Below the pieces are notes generated by a model. The model saw only the letters and a program-made list of their open reading frames with translations. It was not told where the DNA came from and ran no database searches. The position numbers and the translations under genes are program-made. Shown in pieces: positions 12,235-24,054 of a stretch of 64,000 nt of DNA. Every line of letters begins with the position of its first letter. Position 1 is the stretch's first letter. The DNA is from Sesamum alatum (taxonomy: Eukaryota > Streptophyta > Magnoliopsida > Lamiales > Pedaliaceae): the NCBI GenBank assembly GCA_034509735.1, contig JACGWO010000011.1:11255866-11319865 (forward strand), given 5' to 3'.

Positions 12235-12463
12235 ATGACAACCTACCACTAACAAACCCTTGACTCTTTTAGCTTATTTTGTCAAAAAAGTTTCTCAAAA
12301 TCAAATTTAAAAACTTATAAAAGTTCATTGATTTGTATTATTATTACAACGTGAACTAATCATTTGACCAAGATTGAGAAAAATCCCGTGTGCATGTGCG
12401 AGCAGGTGGTCCTCCCACTCTACCCAATTAAGTTCACATACTTTTTCGCATCGTTAAAATATA

Positions 12464-12738
12464 AAATATTAAATCACCGATGAGGCCTAACTCAATTGGC
12501 GAAGTTGAAGTCTTATGATGTTAAACGTCATAGGTTCGAACCCGTATAGATTGATATTTCTACTACATAATATGTTTATTTGTATACTGTAATAGTAAGA
12601 TGTTGTTTAGGTTTAATTTATATGGTATTGTAATTGTCGTTAAATAGTGATATTTCAACAGGACCCATTGTAATTGATTTATTTCAATAAATAATAATTC
12701 ATCGCTTTCATTTAAAAAAAATATTAAATATTAAATCA
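12464..12738 (+). mobile_element. tRNA-derived SINE, full copy with target duplication
   Basis: Body about 12477-12725. The head is GAGGCCTAACTCAATTGGCG with B-box GGTTCGAACCC, and the tail TCATCGCTTTCATTT is followed by A-run. The direct repeat AAATATTAAATCA occurs at 12464-12476 and 12726-12738. This copy lies about 240 bp downstream of the previous one in the same orientation. Confidence 0.9.
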
Positions 12739-13207
12739 TTCCTAGTAGCTTAAACTTTTAGACAAGATAATTATTTAATTATTTGATAGCACGAAGATCT
12801 GTCAAACATCTACAAGTTTCCATGATTCCACTAGCAACTATGTAGTAGTATCTGTTATATTTAATAAGTTGGTGGTGAGTTTATGACCCAATCAACATAA
12901 AGTAACACGAAATATAGTGTTTCGTTACAGTTAATTATCATAGTTAAAAGTAAAAAATTGTGATGATTAGTAATAATCACTATTTAATAAGTGAGGGTAA
13001 ATAGTATCATAACTCAAAATCATGATAAATACTCGATGGGGAATGTTAATTGAATCGGGGTCAAAACTTAAGTTTTCATGTTAATTTGCTTGATCATGGT
13101 TTAAAAGTATTGATTTATCGTAGTTTTTAAATCGTACTAATGTAATATTTATCAAGTTCTGGTTAAAATCTAGTTCTTAAAATTTCAATTTCTCATTCCC
13201 GTAAATA
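12739..13207. repeat. Intergenic with decayed CACTA-type MITE (family B)
   Basis: Positions about 12900-13150 carry the family B internal blocks (ATCATAGTTAAAAGT, AAAATCATGATAAAT, TTGATCATGGTTTAAAAG) in inverted arrangement, but the termini are lost. Nothing coding. Confidence 0.45.
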
Positions 13208-13775
13208 TTTTATACTTATGAGATAATTATATCGTTCTTCCTTAACGTTTGGTGTAATTATACGTAGACCTCATGTGGTTTGAAAAATTACATATAGTAC
13301 ATCTGTCGTTTGTTTTTGTCCAAAAAATAGATCCATATGTAAGTAAAATTCAAGAAATTTGTTGAGATCACCAAAATAAAAAATGAAAATTCATATTTAC
13401 CCCCGATTGACTTACACACTTATACTGTATGTCAAATAAATCTTTTCTAACCAAACTACCCTTATAAGGGTGAAGATGTACCTCATCACCTGCATTAGTG
13501 TATGAAGATGTATAAGAGTATTTTGATCAGAAAATTAATATTTATTTGATCTGCAATAAGTTAATAATAAGTCAACCATGAGTAAATATAAATTTTTATT
13601 CATGTTTTTTGCCGATATCAACAAATTTTCTAAATTTTGATTAACAGTGGGATCTATTTAGTGGACAAAACCAAATGTAAGATGCACTAAATATAATTTT
13701 TTAAATTATAAAGGATCTACGTATAATTATATTAAATTTTGAGAAGGGTTGTGTAATTATTCTTTTATTTATTTT
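13208..13775 (+). mobile_element. MITE family D copy
   Basis: About 560 bp with inverted ends built on GTGTAATTAT and interior text (AAAATTCATATTTACCC, GATATCAACAAATTT) shared with 26854-27360 and 52179-52710. No coding frame. Confidence 0.6.
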
Positions 13776-13979
13776 AGGTGTGTGCCAGCTGCTGTTTAAT
13801 GATTGGATTACTAATTCCGGAATGGGTAAGAGCGCATTTAAGTTTAATCCTAAGGCCCAAATCATTACCCAACTTGTACATGCGATTTCATGTTAAATGA
13901 AGATAACTGGGCTGGAAATTGCTAATTCTACATTAGCAACTTCAAGGAAAGCTTATTCTTGTTTTTATATTTAGGATTA

Positions 13980-14290
13980 GGGTAAATTACAGTTATCATT
14001 TCTAAAATTTAGCACAATTATAAATACTGTATCATTTTTAAAAAATTATAAATGCTCCCTTCAAATAAAAAGTAATTATATAGCCCCTGATGGTAATGTG
14101 AAAATTATTACTTTTCCCTTATTAAATTTTTTATTTTTTCAAAAAAAAAATATAAGAAAATAATACTTATAATCCAAAGGGTATTTTGAGTAGTCACTGC
14201 AAAAATTAGATGGAAACCAATGCAGACGGAATGGGCTCGTTGTTAGACGGACGTCAAAATCAGGAGGTATTCGTAATTATGTCAAAATTT
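13980..14290 (+). repeat. Diverged MITE A relative
   Basis: Starts GGTAAATTACAG and keeps the interior landmarks ATAGCCCCTGATG and GGGCTCGTTGTTAGACGG, but is strongly diverged. The right terminus is decayed. Confidence 0.5.
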
Positions 14291-14353
14291 CATTAATTTG
14301 TATAATTTATTTTATAAATGACATAATCAATTGTGTTTATAAATATTTATCTA

Positions 14354-14970
14354 TATCTATGATACACGGACACGGACACGTACAATACAGACATGACAAC
14401 ACGAAAAATTTCAAAAAAATTAGGACACGATACGGCTATATGTAATATATTTTTTATATATTCTAAATTTTTCTATAAAATTTATGCAATATGAAAATAT
14501 CAAGATAAAACATAAAATAAACATGTCGTATTTCTAAATTTTTAACCAATATACATGACTTCAAAAATATACATAATCAGTTTATTTTAAAAAGTACGTA
14601 ATAAAAAAAATCTAATTATCCAAATTAGTTAAATTATCATGTCTGTCGATTTTTTAGTAATTTCATCCTAAAACTTTTAATTTGAGAGAAGTAAATTAAT
14701 TTTTTTATTTAACCATAAACTCTTTTTTTTTAAAAAAAAAAAGGATGGCCCAAAACTTTTTAAAATTATAAAAAAATTTGGACACTCCTCCAAAACGTGT
14801 CAGACACTCCTTCAAAATGTGTCAGATACGTCAACAAGCGTGTCCGACACCGTGCCCTTTTTTTTCTTTTTTCTTTTATATTTTTGAACACGCCTATGCC
14901 GTGTCCGTATCCGACACGTATCTAACACTGCACCGAATAAATTTTCGGAGTGTCTGTGTATTATAGATCT
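14354..14970 (+). mobile_element. TIR element with ACACGGACACGG ends
   Basis: The left end ATCTATGATACACGGACAC is the inverse of the right end GTGTCTGTGTATTATAGAT. Inverted CACGGACACG / CGTGTCCG blocks lie inside. About 617 bp, non-coding. No target duplication was established. Confidence 0.6.
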
Positions 14971-15228
14971 ATATATGTATATAATTATTTTCGAAAAGTA
15001 ATGTTAAGTGTGACACATTAGATGGAAATAAAGAACTTATGCAACATATAATCCTCAATTTTCATATTTTTTCTAATTAGCGAGACATCTTCTCAAAATA
15101 ATTTCGTAAAATTTTAGTTAAAATTGACAATATTGCATAAGAACTTTCGATCATAACGAGCATGTGTAGGTTGCATCATTTGGTGCCGTTTGTGCGATCA
15201 ATTTTGTGTACCCTTTCTGAACCATTGT

Positions 15229-16003
15229 TGTTGAATTGTGGCCCGAATCCTCAAGGCCCAACCCATACTGCTCTGGATGGCTGGAATCCTCTCTGGCCCA
15301 AGGTCTATTACTTCTTAGGCCCACTCATCTTGGCCCATTTTGCTCAACCTGACCCGGCTTGGTTTAAAATCATCTGATGATTTTATAACCCCCTTTTTCA
15401 AACTCTAATCCCATTCCCAAGCCACCTCCTCATTTTTCCCGCCATTAATGGCCTCTGTTCTCTCAACAGTCATCCCTCTTCTCCAATCGTCTTCTCCAGG
15501 CGTTATCTCGCCTGACTACTATATATACTTTTGGAGGCTTTGTGCCTGGATACACTTCACACTGAACAGTCTTCTTCTTCCTCTCTCACTGATCAAGGCT
15601 TCCTCTTCTTCTTCTTCTGAAAACCTTCATGGTTTTGCCTTAGTGGCACTCTTGTCTAAAACCTTTGTAGTTGAGCCTTTGTGGCCAGTGTGTCTTTGTG
15701 GCCTGAGATTGATCCTTGCCTTGTGGCATTGGTCGCTCTAAAGATCTTGGTGGTCTGAGCCTGTGTGGCCGAGAGTTTTTCCAAGCAACCAGTGGTTTGA
15801 GTTGCAGCCTTTGTGGCTTGGGGTCCCGATCTCCGGATCTGGCTTTCTGAGCCTTTGTTGAGTTGTTATTGAGATTATTTGTTATTCTCATTGTATTGTG
15901 ATTATGCCTGTTTAGTTATGCAATTAGGGGTTTCTGTAACTCAATTTTTTTATTGTGCTCTCTGTATAAATCTTGGGCTGTTACTGGAGATCGATACCCA
16001 ACA
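15229..16003 (+). mobile_element. Solo LTR (Ty1/copia-like ends)
   Basis: A 775-bp GC-richer block starting TGTTGAATTGTGG and ending ATACCCAACA, giving the TGTTG...CAACA inverted ends common in plant copia LTRs. The flanks ATTGT (15224-15228) and ATTCT (16004-16008) form a 5-bp target duplication with one mismatch. A TATA-like motif (CTATATATAC) sits at about 15529-15538 and pyrimidine-rich leader follows. No primer site follows it and no second LTR or internal region is nearby, so it is best read as the product of LTR-LTR recombination. Short open frames inside are incidental. Confidence 0.7.
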
Positions 16004-16747
16004 ATTCTAATCATTAATCTTTAAGAAAAAAAACAAGAAGAATAGTAGGAAAAGTTTGTGGAATGATTGTTCTGCCCTTGGATGTCCTAGTAATGTTTAT
16101 ATTTTGAGATGGATAAATGTGTAATTTTTATGTTTTGGAAGTCGTGTTTTGATAATATATTAAAAACAAAATTTGTTTGAAGTGAAAGTGATGAACTATT
16201 ATTAATTGAAGTAAATCGATTACAATTAGTCCCGTCAAATATCAATATTTAACAGAGACAATTACAATAAATATATCATGTTCTACAATATCACCATAAA
16301 TTAAAATCATGAAAATACTCCTTTGAAAAATTAAATTGAAAGTTGAAAATGACCATTTTAAATAAATCGATTACATTATATTCCAATTTGAATCACTAAC
16401 AACTACAACAATTAATATACTAATCATCGGGATTAAATATATATATATATATATATATATCAATCAACAACTATTATTGAAGTAGAATTAATAACACAGA
16501 CATTAAGAGAATTTGAACCCATGACCTTATAGTGATGGGGATTGTCCAGCTTTGCAAACTAACCTAGACCTAATTGGCCAATGAAAATGTTAATTTGAGG
16601 AATTCTAAGGTCATTTTACCTTAAATAAGATGTAAATAGAAACTTTTATTCCTATGCTCATTTTATGTATAAAATTCAAAATAAATTGTTACTGTTTCAA
16701 AATAATCATTGCTATAAACTTTTTCTTCAATAAAAATATTTCTCTTT
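16004..16747 (-). repeat. Reversed SINE copies
   Basis: Two SINE tails in reverse (GAAGTGAAAGTGATGAACTA at about 16178 and TTAAATAAATCGATTACA at about 16355) and one SINE head in reverse at about 16500-16580 (B-box complement TTTGAACCC, A-box complement CCTAATTGGCC). A (TA)n stretch interrupts at 16438-16460. Boundaries are approximate. Confidence 0.6.
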
Positions 16748-17024
16748 CACTACGTGAAAATGGCTTAATAGCTACAAAACAAATTTGATACTAAAATCAG
16801 CGTCGAGCGAATTAGCAAATAAATTTTTCATTGTTAATTTACACTATTTAATTTTCAAACAAAATGTTGCTAAATTCGTTATCAAGTAAATTTTCGCTGC
16901 TAAATTTATTAGCAAGTAAATTTCTTGTATTAAATAATGTAAATTAGCAACGGGATCAATTTTACTTGCTAATTAGTTCGACGCTAATATTTTTTCGTTG
17001 CTAGTGAGTCGTTTTCTTCTAGTG
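16748..17024 (+). mobile_element. CACTA-type MITE, family C
   Basis: A 277-bp element beginning CACTACGTGAAAATGGC and ending GTTTTCTTCTAGTG, flanked by TTT on both sides. The interior has repeated TTAGCAAGTAAATTT blocks in inverted arrangement. Relatives lie at 35676 and 51862. Confidence 0.8.
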
Positions 17025-17027
17025 TTT

Positions 17028-17870
17028 TTTATATGGGAGAATTACAGTAACACCCACTTGCCTATGTTTATTTACACAAATAACTCCTACACTTTAAAAA
17101 TTTACCTATACATCCACTAGAACTTCAACATAATTTATTCATGTTTTTTATATTACACATATACCTCCCAAAAATATCAACATAATCACACAAATTATTC
17201 TTATTTTTTAGTGTCAAGAGTAGCTTATATAATTTTATAAAAATAGAGATAATTTATGTAAATAAATCATAAATCAAGGTAAATGTAATTATTCCTTTTT
17301 ATATGTCGAAGCAAATTGTGGACGTGCAGGAGGGGGGGGGGGGGGGGCGACATCGCCGCCAGTCTCCTTTCGCCTCTGGCGACGCCGTCGCCCTGACCTA
17401 TTTCTAATCCGGGGAGCGACGACATTGCCATCTTCTGCAGCAGCGATGGCGAAGCCACCCATTACCCTTTTTTTAAAAAATAATTATAATTAATTTAATT
17501 ATATATTTACCTATAAAATAATATTTTATTATTAATAAATGTTTATATGTTATTTTAAGATCTATTAATATAATATATAATGTTATATATATTCTATGTA
17601 ATATAATATTTTAATATATTATATATTAGATTAGGTTGGGAGAGAGGGTAAAATTGTCAAAAAAACATACTCTCCAGATCCATCTTCGCAGTCACCGCAC
17701 GAGTACAACCAACTTTAAATTCGAAGGGTTTTTAAAATAAAAATTTATATCACAGGGGGTGTATTTTATATTTTAATTTTTACAAAGAATTTTTTGAACA
17801 TTTCTAATATTATAGGAGGTCTTTGTATTTTTCCCTTTTATGTTTTAAATATTACTAAGTTGAGGCTCAA
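17028..17870. other. TIR-like remnant, GC-rich island and AT-rich flank
   Basis: 17036-17300 resembles the outer element at 6455 (AATTACAGTAACACCC and inverted AAGGTAAATGTAATTATT). 17318-17460 is an abruptly GC-rich patch with a run of 16 G (17332-17347). 17461-17870 is AT-rich with a GGGGGTGTATTTTATATT motif. No gene is recognised. Confidence 0.45.
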
Positions 17871-18491
17871 GATCTTTTAAATATAAGGTTTAAGTTTTAT
17901 TAAATGTGGTTATTTGTGGATACGAGCATTTGTCTGTCTCTTTGTATGCGGTGGCAATGAAAATTTCATTTTGTACACATCACAGATTATGAATTAATAA
18001 TTGCATATAATTCTTGAGGGAAAAATAAATAAATAAAGACTTTATGTAAGATAGCGATTGATTTTTTTTCAGGTGGTAGTTGAAAAGTTGGCGAATATAC
18101 TGATATTAACCCCCCAAAAGAAACAAAAGGTGTTGATGAGATCTTGCATTAATAGTGAGATTGAAGCTTCACAACTAAAAAATCGTGGGTTTAAACTCCA
18201 CGAATGTAGGTATACAGTCTACTTCTAAAGTAGTTTCTTACTTTTTTGAACACATTTGTTGATTTTTTGAAAATATTCATATATGGAATCAGTTTTTGAA
18301 TTTGAATATACTTAATAATGTAATCAACTGAATATTATAAAATTAAAGTAGTAATAAGTAAAAATTTCCCAAATTAAACAAAAAACGGAATTAGTCCCTT
18401 GAACATTTAAAAAAGAAGTACACTGCCTCCTGCCCCTCTGCGTTGTCTTTTTTTTATTCTTTTTCTTGAAAAGTTCACAGAATTGCGTTGC

Positions 18492-18498
<7 letters not shown>
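17871..18498. other. Intergenic, no gene seen
   Basis: A SINE-like head fragment lies at about 18135-18215 (AAAAATCGTGGGTTTAAACTCC). Nothing else is recognised. Confidence 0.35.

Positions 18499-18549
<51 letters not shown>
18499..18549 (+). repeat. (TTA)n microsatellite
   Basis: About 50 bp of pure TTA trinucleotide. The poly-isoleucine frame read across it on the minus strand is not a gene. Confidence 0.95.
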
Positions 18550-18819
18550 TGTGTAGTACTTAAGGAAATTCTTTTATCTATTAGTGTTTTCATAGGAGGG
18601 TCTGTTGTATTTAAGTAGTGAACAACCAAACATAAGACTACTTGCACAGAGTTAAACTATATTAATCATAAATAGGGTTAGATACATTTTGCACCCTAAA
18701 TTATGTACGTGGTTGCATTTACCTTCCTAATGTATGAAAGGTAACAAAAACATCCTTACAAAATAATTTGAAATTAACAGAACAAAAATTCCTTTCTCAC
18801 TTAGTACTTATACTTTTTA

Positions 18820-19624
18820 GGGTTAATTACACTAACCTCCCCTACTACTATTGGAATTTACAAATTTCCCCCTCTTACTATGAAAATTACATAAACTTCC
18901 CTTCCAAATATATCCACCTTACAAATTGCCCCTTCCGTTAGTCAACTTAATGGATTTCGTTGATGTCATAAAAAAATTGGTCTAAACTTCCTATAATACC
19001 CTCAACCTGAAACTCTATTTTCTATGACTTAAATACCCTTAAGGGATTATTTGTTATTTTTAAAGTTAATAAGGGTGTATACTCATAATTTTTAGTATAT
19101 TATTTTATAACACTTTTTTAATCAAATATTGTGTGTGTAGGTTGTGACATTAATTTCTATTCCTAACAATCATCGCTTGCAAATTTTGTTGAAATTACAT
19201 TATTTTATAGCAAGTAATAAAATAGAGTTTATATTACTCAAACGTTAAAAATATTGAGGCAAATTCTATTATTTTAGCCAATTTTACTATGCCGAATTAA
19301 AATTTAAACAAGTCAATTAGTGTATTTTAATTCTTAAAGTTCTATACGTTACAATTCCTAAAAAAAATAAAGACACAAATATATTTTTAAATTATTTGAA
19401 AAAAAAAACTTTTTCCTTTTTTTTATTTCAAATAAAGAAAATAAAAAAATACTTCTATTGAATTATTTTCAGTTTTATAAATGAGGGCAAAATGGTCATT
19501 TAGGCACTTATTATTAAATTTGACTAACACCTATTAGCTAGAGGGGGAAATTTGTAATTTTTATAGTAAGAGGGAGGAATTTGTATATTCTCATAGTAGC
19601 AATGGAGGTGAGTGTAATTAACCC
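18820..19624 (+). mobile_element. ~805-bp TIR element with TA target site
   Basis: The left end GGGTTAATTACACTAACCTCC is the inverse of the right end GGAGGTGAGTGTAATTAACCC, with TA on both sides. The inverted similarity extends about 100 bp (AATTTACAAATTTCCCCCTC against GAGGGGGAAATTTGTAATTT). The interior is AT-rich and non-coding. Its organisation resembles MITE family A with different termini. Confidence 0.75.
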
Positions 19625-19626
19625 TA

Positions 19627-20076
19627 TATATATATATATAGTTTCAAAAACTCTGTTTGGTGATGAAAAGTAATAAATAATCCTCTAAAAAGTTATTAAT
19701 GGATTAGTAGAGATGCTAACAATAAAATTAATTTATTATGTTTTTTTCTTTAATTTTGTCTTCCTTAAGAACTGCAAGTGACATTCCTCGAATCATCCTA
19801 AGTCCATGTGGCATCCGTACACATGTGACTCCCTCAACATAAAAAGTTTACCTTTATATGGAACTTTAGATCCACTGCATATTCCTATTTCCCAAAATTT
19901 ACTCTCTTTATCTTGTTTTTTTAATGATTAATTAATTAATATTATTATTATCTTTATCTTGTTAAAATTGCACTCTTCAACCCCTTTGTATTTTGGCATA
20001 TTCCAAAAATATAAAACTAGCCAACGAGGCTTTGATCATGTTGATGTGGTCCAACAAGTGTTGTACATAAATTGAA
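19627..20076. other. Intergenic, no gene seen
   Basis: Ordinary AT-rich sequence. Nothing could be assigned. Confidence 0.4.
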
Positions 20077-20499
20077 GGGTGAATTATAATCACTTCTATT
20101 GAAATTTGACATAATTATGGATACTTTTTCATTGTTTTAAAAATTATAAATATTTCCTGAGGTTTGTAGTTTTTAACCAAGGGCCTGAAATGGTCCATTT
20201 TGCCCTTGAAAAATTTCTTTTAAATTGTAGACAAAAACAGTCGAGGCAAATTACATTATTGCTTCTCTATGGAAAAAACACATAAGAAACTTCTCCCTAT
20301 GCATTTTTGTCCAAAAAATTTAGAAAGTTTAAAAAAAGAATGTATAAGGGCATTTTGGTCAGTTCATCCATAAAAATGTATGAAAATGGGTTATTTATTA
20401 GACGGTTACAAACCTCAGGAGAGTATTTGTAATTTTTGAAACAACGAAAAGGTATCTGTAATTATGTCAAATCTCAGATGAGGTCATTGTAATTCATTC
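20077..20499 (+). mobile_element. MITE family A copy
   Basis: A 423-bp copy collinear with the one at 4463. The left end GGGTGAATTATAATC is intact and the right end is slightly decayed (TGTAATTCATTCT). Non-coding. Confidence 0.8.
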
Positions 20500-21232
20500 T
20501 AAACTGAATCGAGTCAAATGCATTATTATTCATGCTTGTTTGAATTGCGCTCAAATTTAAAAAAATTGTGTTTGAGTGGTTTGATTAATGATCAAATCAA
20601 GTTCAAATGAGCTTTAATTAAATAGGACACAAGCAGAGCTCGAGTACTTTGATGTTTTCAAATATATCTTATTAATCTTTTGATAATTGAATCGAGTTTG
20701 AGCCGAATTTGAAGTTTTATCAAACGAAAAATTAAGTGCAAAATTTGTTTGTTTAGGAATTCAAACGAGCTTTTACCAATTACAAATTGAATATCAAATA
20801 GTTTGATTATTTTGTCAGCGCTACGTCACAGCTAAAACATTGATTGTGTGTTTGTCTATTTTTATAATATATATATATATATATATTTCATTTGAATATT
20901 AATATGGAATTATGGTGTATTTGATTAGTTTTTTATATTTGAATGTGTTGAATGATGTAATAAATCTTATTCATAAAAAATATCCAACATAATTATATAT
21001 GGCCAAAATTTTCTCTCAATTTACAAAATTGAAACTTCTAAATAAAACCTAATCCTTTTGAGCAAACAATTGAAATATTAGGGGATGAAGCGAGTGATTT
21101 GAAAATTGAGTAAATTGAAGAAAAACGTGGAAACAAGAATGGGAAATAGGCCAAGAACTAAAAAAGAGGAAAATGCTAAAAGTTTGGGGCGCAAAAATTG
21201 AGAAAAGAACTTCACAATATAGGATTGAGTTG
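20500..21232. other. Intergenic, no gene seen
   Basis: AT-rich with a (TA)n stretch at about 20865-20886. No gene or known repeat recognised. Confidence 0.4.
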
Positions 21233-21242
21233 GAGGTTGAGG

Positions 21243-21345
21243 TAGAAAATTGCATTTTTAGTACCCCACTATAGGGGTCCTTGCAAGTTTGATACTATAC
21301 CATTTAAAATAGTCAATTTTGATACTATAGTTTACAGAGACTTGC
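21243..21345 (+). repeat. Left inverted-repeat arm of the pararetrovirus block
   Basis: The arm begins at the inner edge of the GAGGTTGAGG duplication and matches the inverse of 25775-25675. It contains degenerate ~30-bp subrepeats built on a (G/T)(G/A)TAC(T/C)...TTGCAA pattern. The match resumes at 21711-21785 against 25465-25398 inverted. Confidence 0.7.
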
Positions 21346-21932
21346 AAATAAGGTATTTTGCTTTCATTTTAGCCCCTCAACCTTTAGATAGTATCAGATT
21401 TGGTCCCAAAACTTTTTTTTTTCCAGAAATAGCACTCATGCAATTCAATTCTGATCAGGCCCAACATGCTTCCGAAAATAAAATTAAGCCTCCATAAATT
21501 CATACCTTGGTTTGACCGCTTTGCCACCGGGTATTCCAAGTCCTCGTTTTTATGGCTCTTTCTCCAACCACACTACCGCAGCAGATGGTTCGCAGGTACT
21601 TGGCTCCTTCAACAACAAACAGCACAGCCCTACTTTGTTTCCTACCTTAGGGCGTAAAAGTACTCAAAATGGAGACTTAATAAAATTTTGGACAAACAAA
21701 CTGGGCAGAAGCCTTTACTTTATTGAAGAAATACTTGATATATTACATAGAATTTTTATTCCTCTATCGGAGGAGAAAACTATTTAGCCTCTCATGGATA
21801 AGAGGACTTGACTTGTTAGGGATAACCCCATACACTGGATATTCTAATACTTAGAGAATTTAAAGACACAATTTATTTTTTCTGAAGAGTTGGAGAAGTT
21901 TCTGATGTTCTCCATCTGCTTCCTAGCTCTCT

Positions 21933-22008
21933 CTTTATAATAGTCCGCGGACTTCAAATCCGGACTTCATTCTTGCTTTGGATGCCAATGTCGTCACTAC
22001 GTTTGTCA
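21933..22008 (-). promoter_or_regulatory. Pararetrovirus-type promoter: as-1-like motif and TATA box
   Basis: Read on the minus strand, two TGAC cores 12 bp apart (TGACAAACGTAGTGACG, 22008-21992) match the spacing of the as-1 element of caulimovirus 35S promoters. TATAAAG follows at 21939-21933, about 53 bp downstream. The position after the last ORF and before the presumed leader is where a caulimovirid promoter lies. Activity is unknown. Confidence 0.5.
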
Positions 22009-22285
22009 CCCATTTTGTTTTTCTATTTTTAAGTTGTGGTCATTATGGCTTGTCGGCCATGTGTTCGCTAGCTAGTGCATCCTGTCTTGTCTGATTGTTG
22101 GCTTTTTGTCGTTTTCTGCCGACAGTCTTCTCCTTGCCTTTTTACATTTTAAGATTTTTACCTCTTTTTGTAAAAATCCTTTCTTTTACCGTTTTCTAGT
22201 TTCGGTTCGGGTTTGTTTTGGGTTACCCGAATCTTTGTCCCAAATAGGGGCTTTTCTTATTTTTTCACAGCAAGGGCATACATGG

Positions 22286-23464
22286 TTATGCCATTGCCCA
22301 ACGTGTATCATGTTGCAGGCCTTCTTTCTTGTGGCCTCTATCGCTGGTAGCTTGTTTTTCCCAAATAAGCATTCGTTTCTTTTCAAACAAGCTCTCCACG
22401 ATCTCTGTGCTTCTTCCCGTCATGGAGTTCAACAGGAATGATCCATTTAATTTATTGGAAGATATTTTAAATGGATACTTGACCTTATCCATCTCTGTGA
22501 GACAGACCCAATAACCCCAAGCTTTTCTTGTGGATGTGTCATCTTCACTGAGGGAAGATACCAGGGGAGCTTCTCCTATGGTAGCCTTGACTCTGTTGAA
22601 TGCTACCATGTCTGGACTCTGTAATTTGATGAAATGGAATGTCGGATGAGACCCTTTCCCTGCGATTTCTGGAGCTATAGAAATGAATTTGAGCTCCAAA
22701 ATATCTCCTCGTTTAAGGTGGGGATTATTTTGCCATGCGTCATATACCGCCCCACTAATCCATTCCGGAAGCTTTGAGATTTCCGGAGTGGTGATGTAGT
22801 ATGAACTGAAGCAAGGGCTCCAAAATCATACCACTCTCGTACCTCTTCTGGTTTAGACCCTTCGATCATCCAGATTCTGTTATATCTTCCGGATGTGTCT
22901 ACGATGGTCTTGCCTGGGCTTATGCCTTTACGGGAAACAAGTTTTTCCCATGATCTCTGATAATCCTGCCAAGCAAAAACAGAAGATAAAGCTTCGTCAG
23001 TATTAACCTTAGAGGTGTCCGTCATTGGACTAAGGTTAATCTCTTCCTCTTTTACCCCAGAGGTGCTGGGTTGACTTGAATTATCAAGACTTTGCACTTC
23101 CTGTAACTCAACTTTTGCTTTTCACCAGTCTGGCGATGGCCTTGTGCAAGCAGTACTTGAATCTGCTACTACAGGTTTAGAGCCCTGTTCTCTAATTGCA
23201 GGTTTAGAGCCCTGCTCTCTTAATTCTCGGGCTATCACCGAAGATGATGCCTTTTGAATTGGTTCCAGTAAGTCGTCCCATAACGAGCTTGCAACAAGTT
23301 TGGTACTCCTGATGGCGGTCTGGACAGTGTCCAGATCAGTTCATTGAACTTGGCCAGCTATTTGGGCTTTAACCGTTAGCTGTCCAAATCTCTTATCAAT
23401 CTCCTCAAAGTTTTCCCTGAGGTGCCTGAGCCTGATGATGACGGAGTCTGCTTCAGCTGCCTCC
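22286..23464 (-). pseudogene. Broken ORF at the transactivator position of the pararetrovirus
   Basis: A minus-strand frame opens at about 23464 and runs to about 22286. It is broken by two in-frame stops (about 23344 and 23121) and a frameshift near 22690. An internal direct repeat of about 29 bp occurs at 23171-23226. It lies between the RNase H fragment and the promoter, where several caulimovirid genera encode the inclusion-body/transactivator protein. That identification rests on position only; I do not recognise a diagnostic motif. Confidence 0.4.
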
Positions 23465-23606
23465 ATCTCTTGTCAAGAAATCTGCAAGAATATTTTCATG
23501 AGATTTGATAACGACAATATTATAATAATAATATTGGCATTCTGCTTGCCATCTAATAATACGAGCTTTCTCAATCTTTGATTCAAGTTTATTTTTTAAG
23601 AAAGCT

Positions 23607-23873
23607 TTAATTCGTATTATCAACTTTTAATGTAAACTCTTTGGCTAGTAAGAACAAAGGCCATTTCTTGAAAGCCTTCCAAACCGCAAAGAATTCCTTC
23701 TCGTTGATATGCCATAGCCTGGCTTGATGCTCAGTGAACAACCCTCCTGTGTATCTACAAGGTTCTTCACTCGTAGTTGTCTTTTTCATGAGCACTACTG
23801 CCCATCTGTAATCATTGGCGTCCGTATATACTACCAGCTCAGCCTCGTCTTGTGGGATTGAAAGTTTTGGCAA
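23607..23873 (-). pseudogene. Caulimovirid RNase H domain fragment
   Basis: About 88 residues typical of the RNase H part of a viral pol: VVYTDANDYRWAVVL supplies the first catalytic Asp, ARLWHINEKEFFAVWKAF the conserved Glu helix, and LKVDNTN the third acidic residue. This is the strongest protein-level evidence for a pararetroviral origin. The reverse transcriptase, protease and movement protein expected upstream are missing: only about 200 bp separate this fragment from the coat-like region, so a deletion of roughly 3 kb is implied. Confidence 0.75.
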
Positions 23874-24054
23874 GTTATTGCAAACCTATTTTAACTCACG
23901 AACCCTTTGTCGTATGAAATTCCTCCCATTTCCACTTTGAATTCTCTATTTCTTTCAAAAGTTTCTCCCTCTATGGGCTGCAGATCTTTGCAAAGAACAT
24001 TGGGACGGCTACTTCGGTTGTTACCCCATTCTGGAAGAAGTATTTGCGGAACTA

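Noticed and set aside
15162..15891. Overlapping frames of 70-97 codons on both strands
   Set aside because: They lie within or beside the solo LTR, overlap each other and show no protein family.
18324..18647. Poly-isoleucine frame on the minus strand
   Set aside because: Created by the (TTA)n repeat; no start context or similarity.
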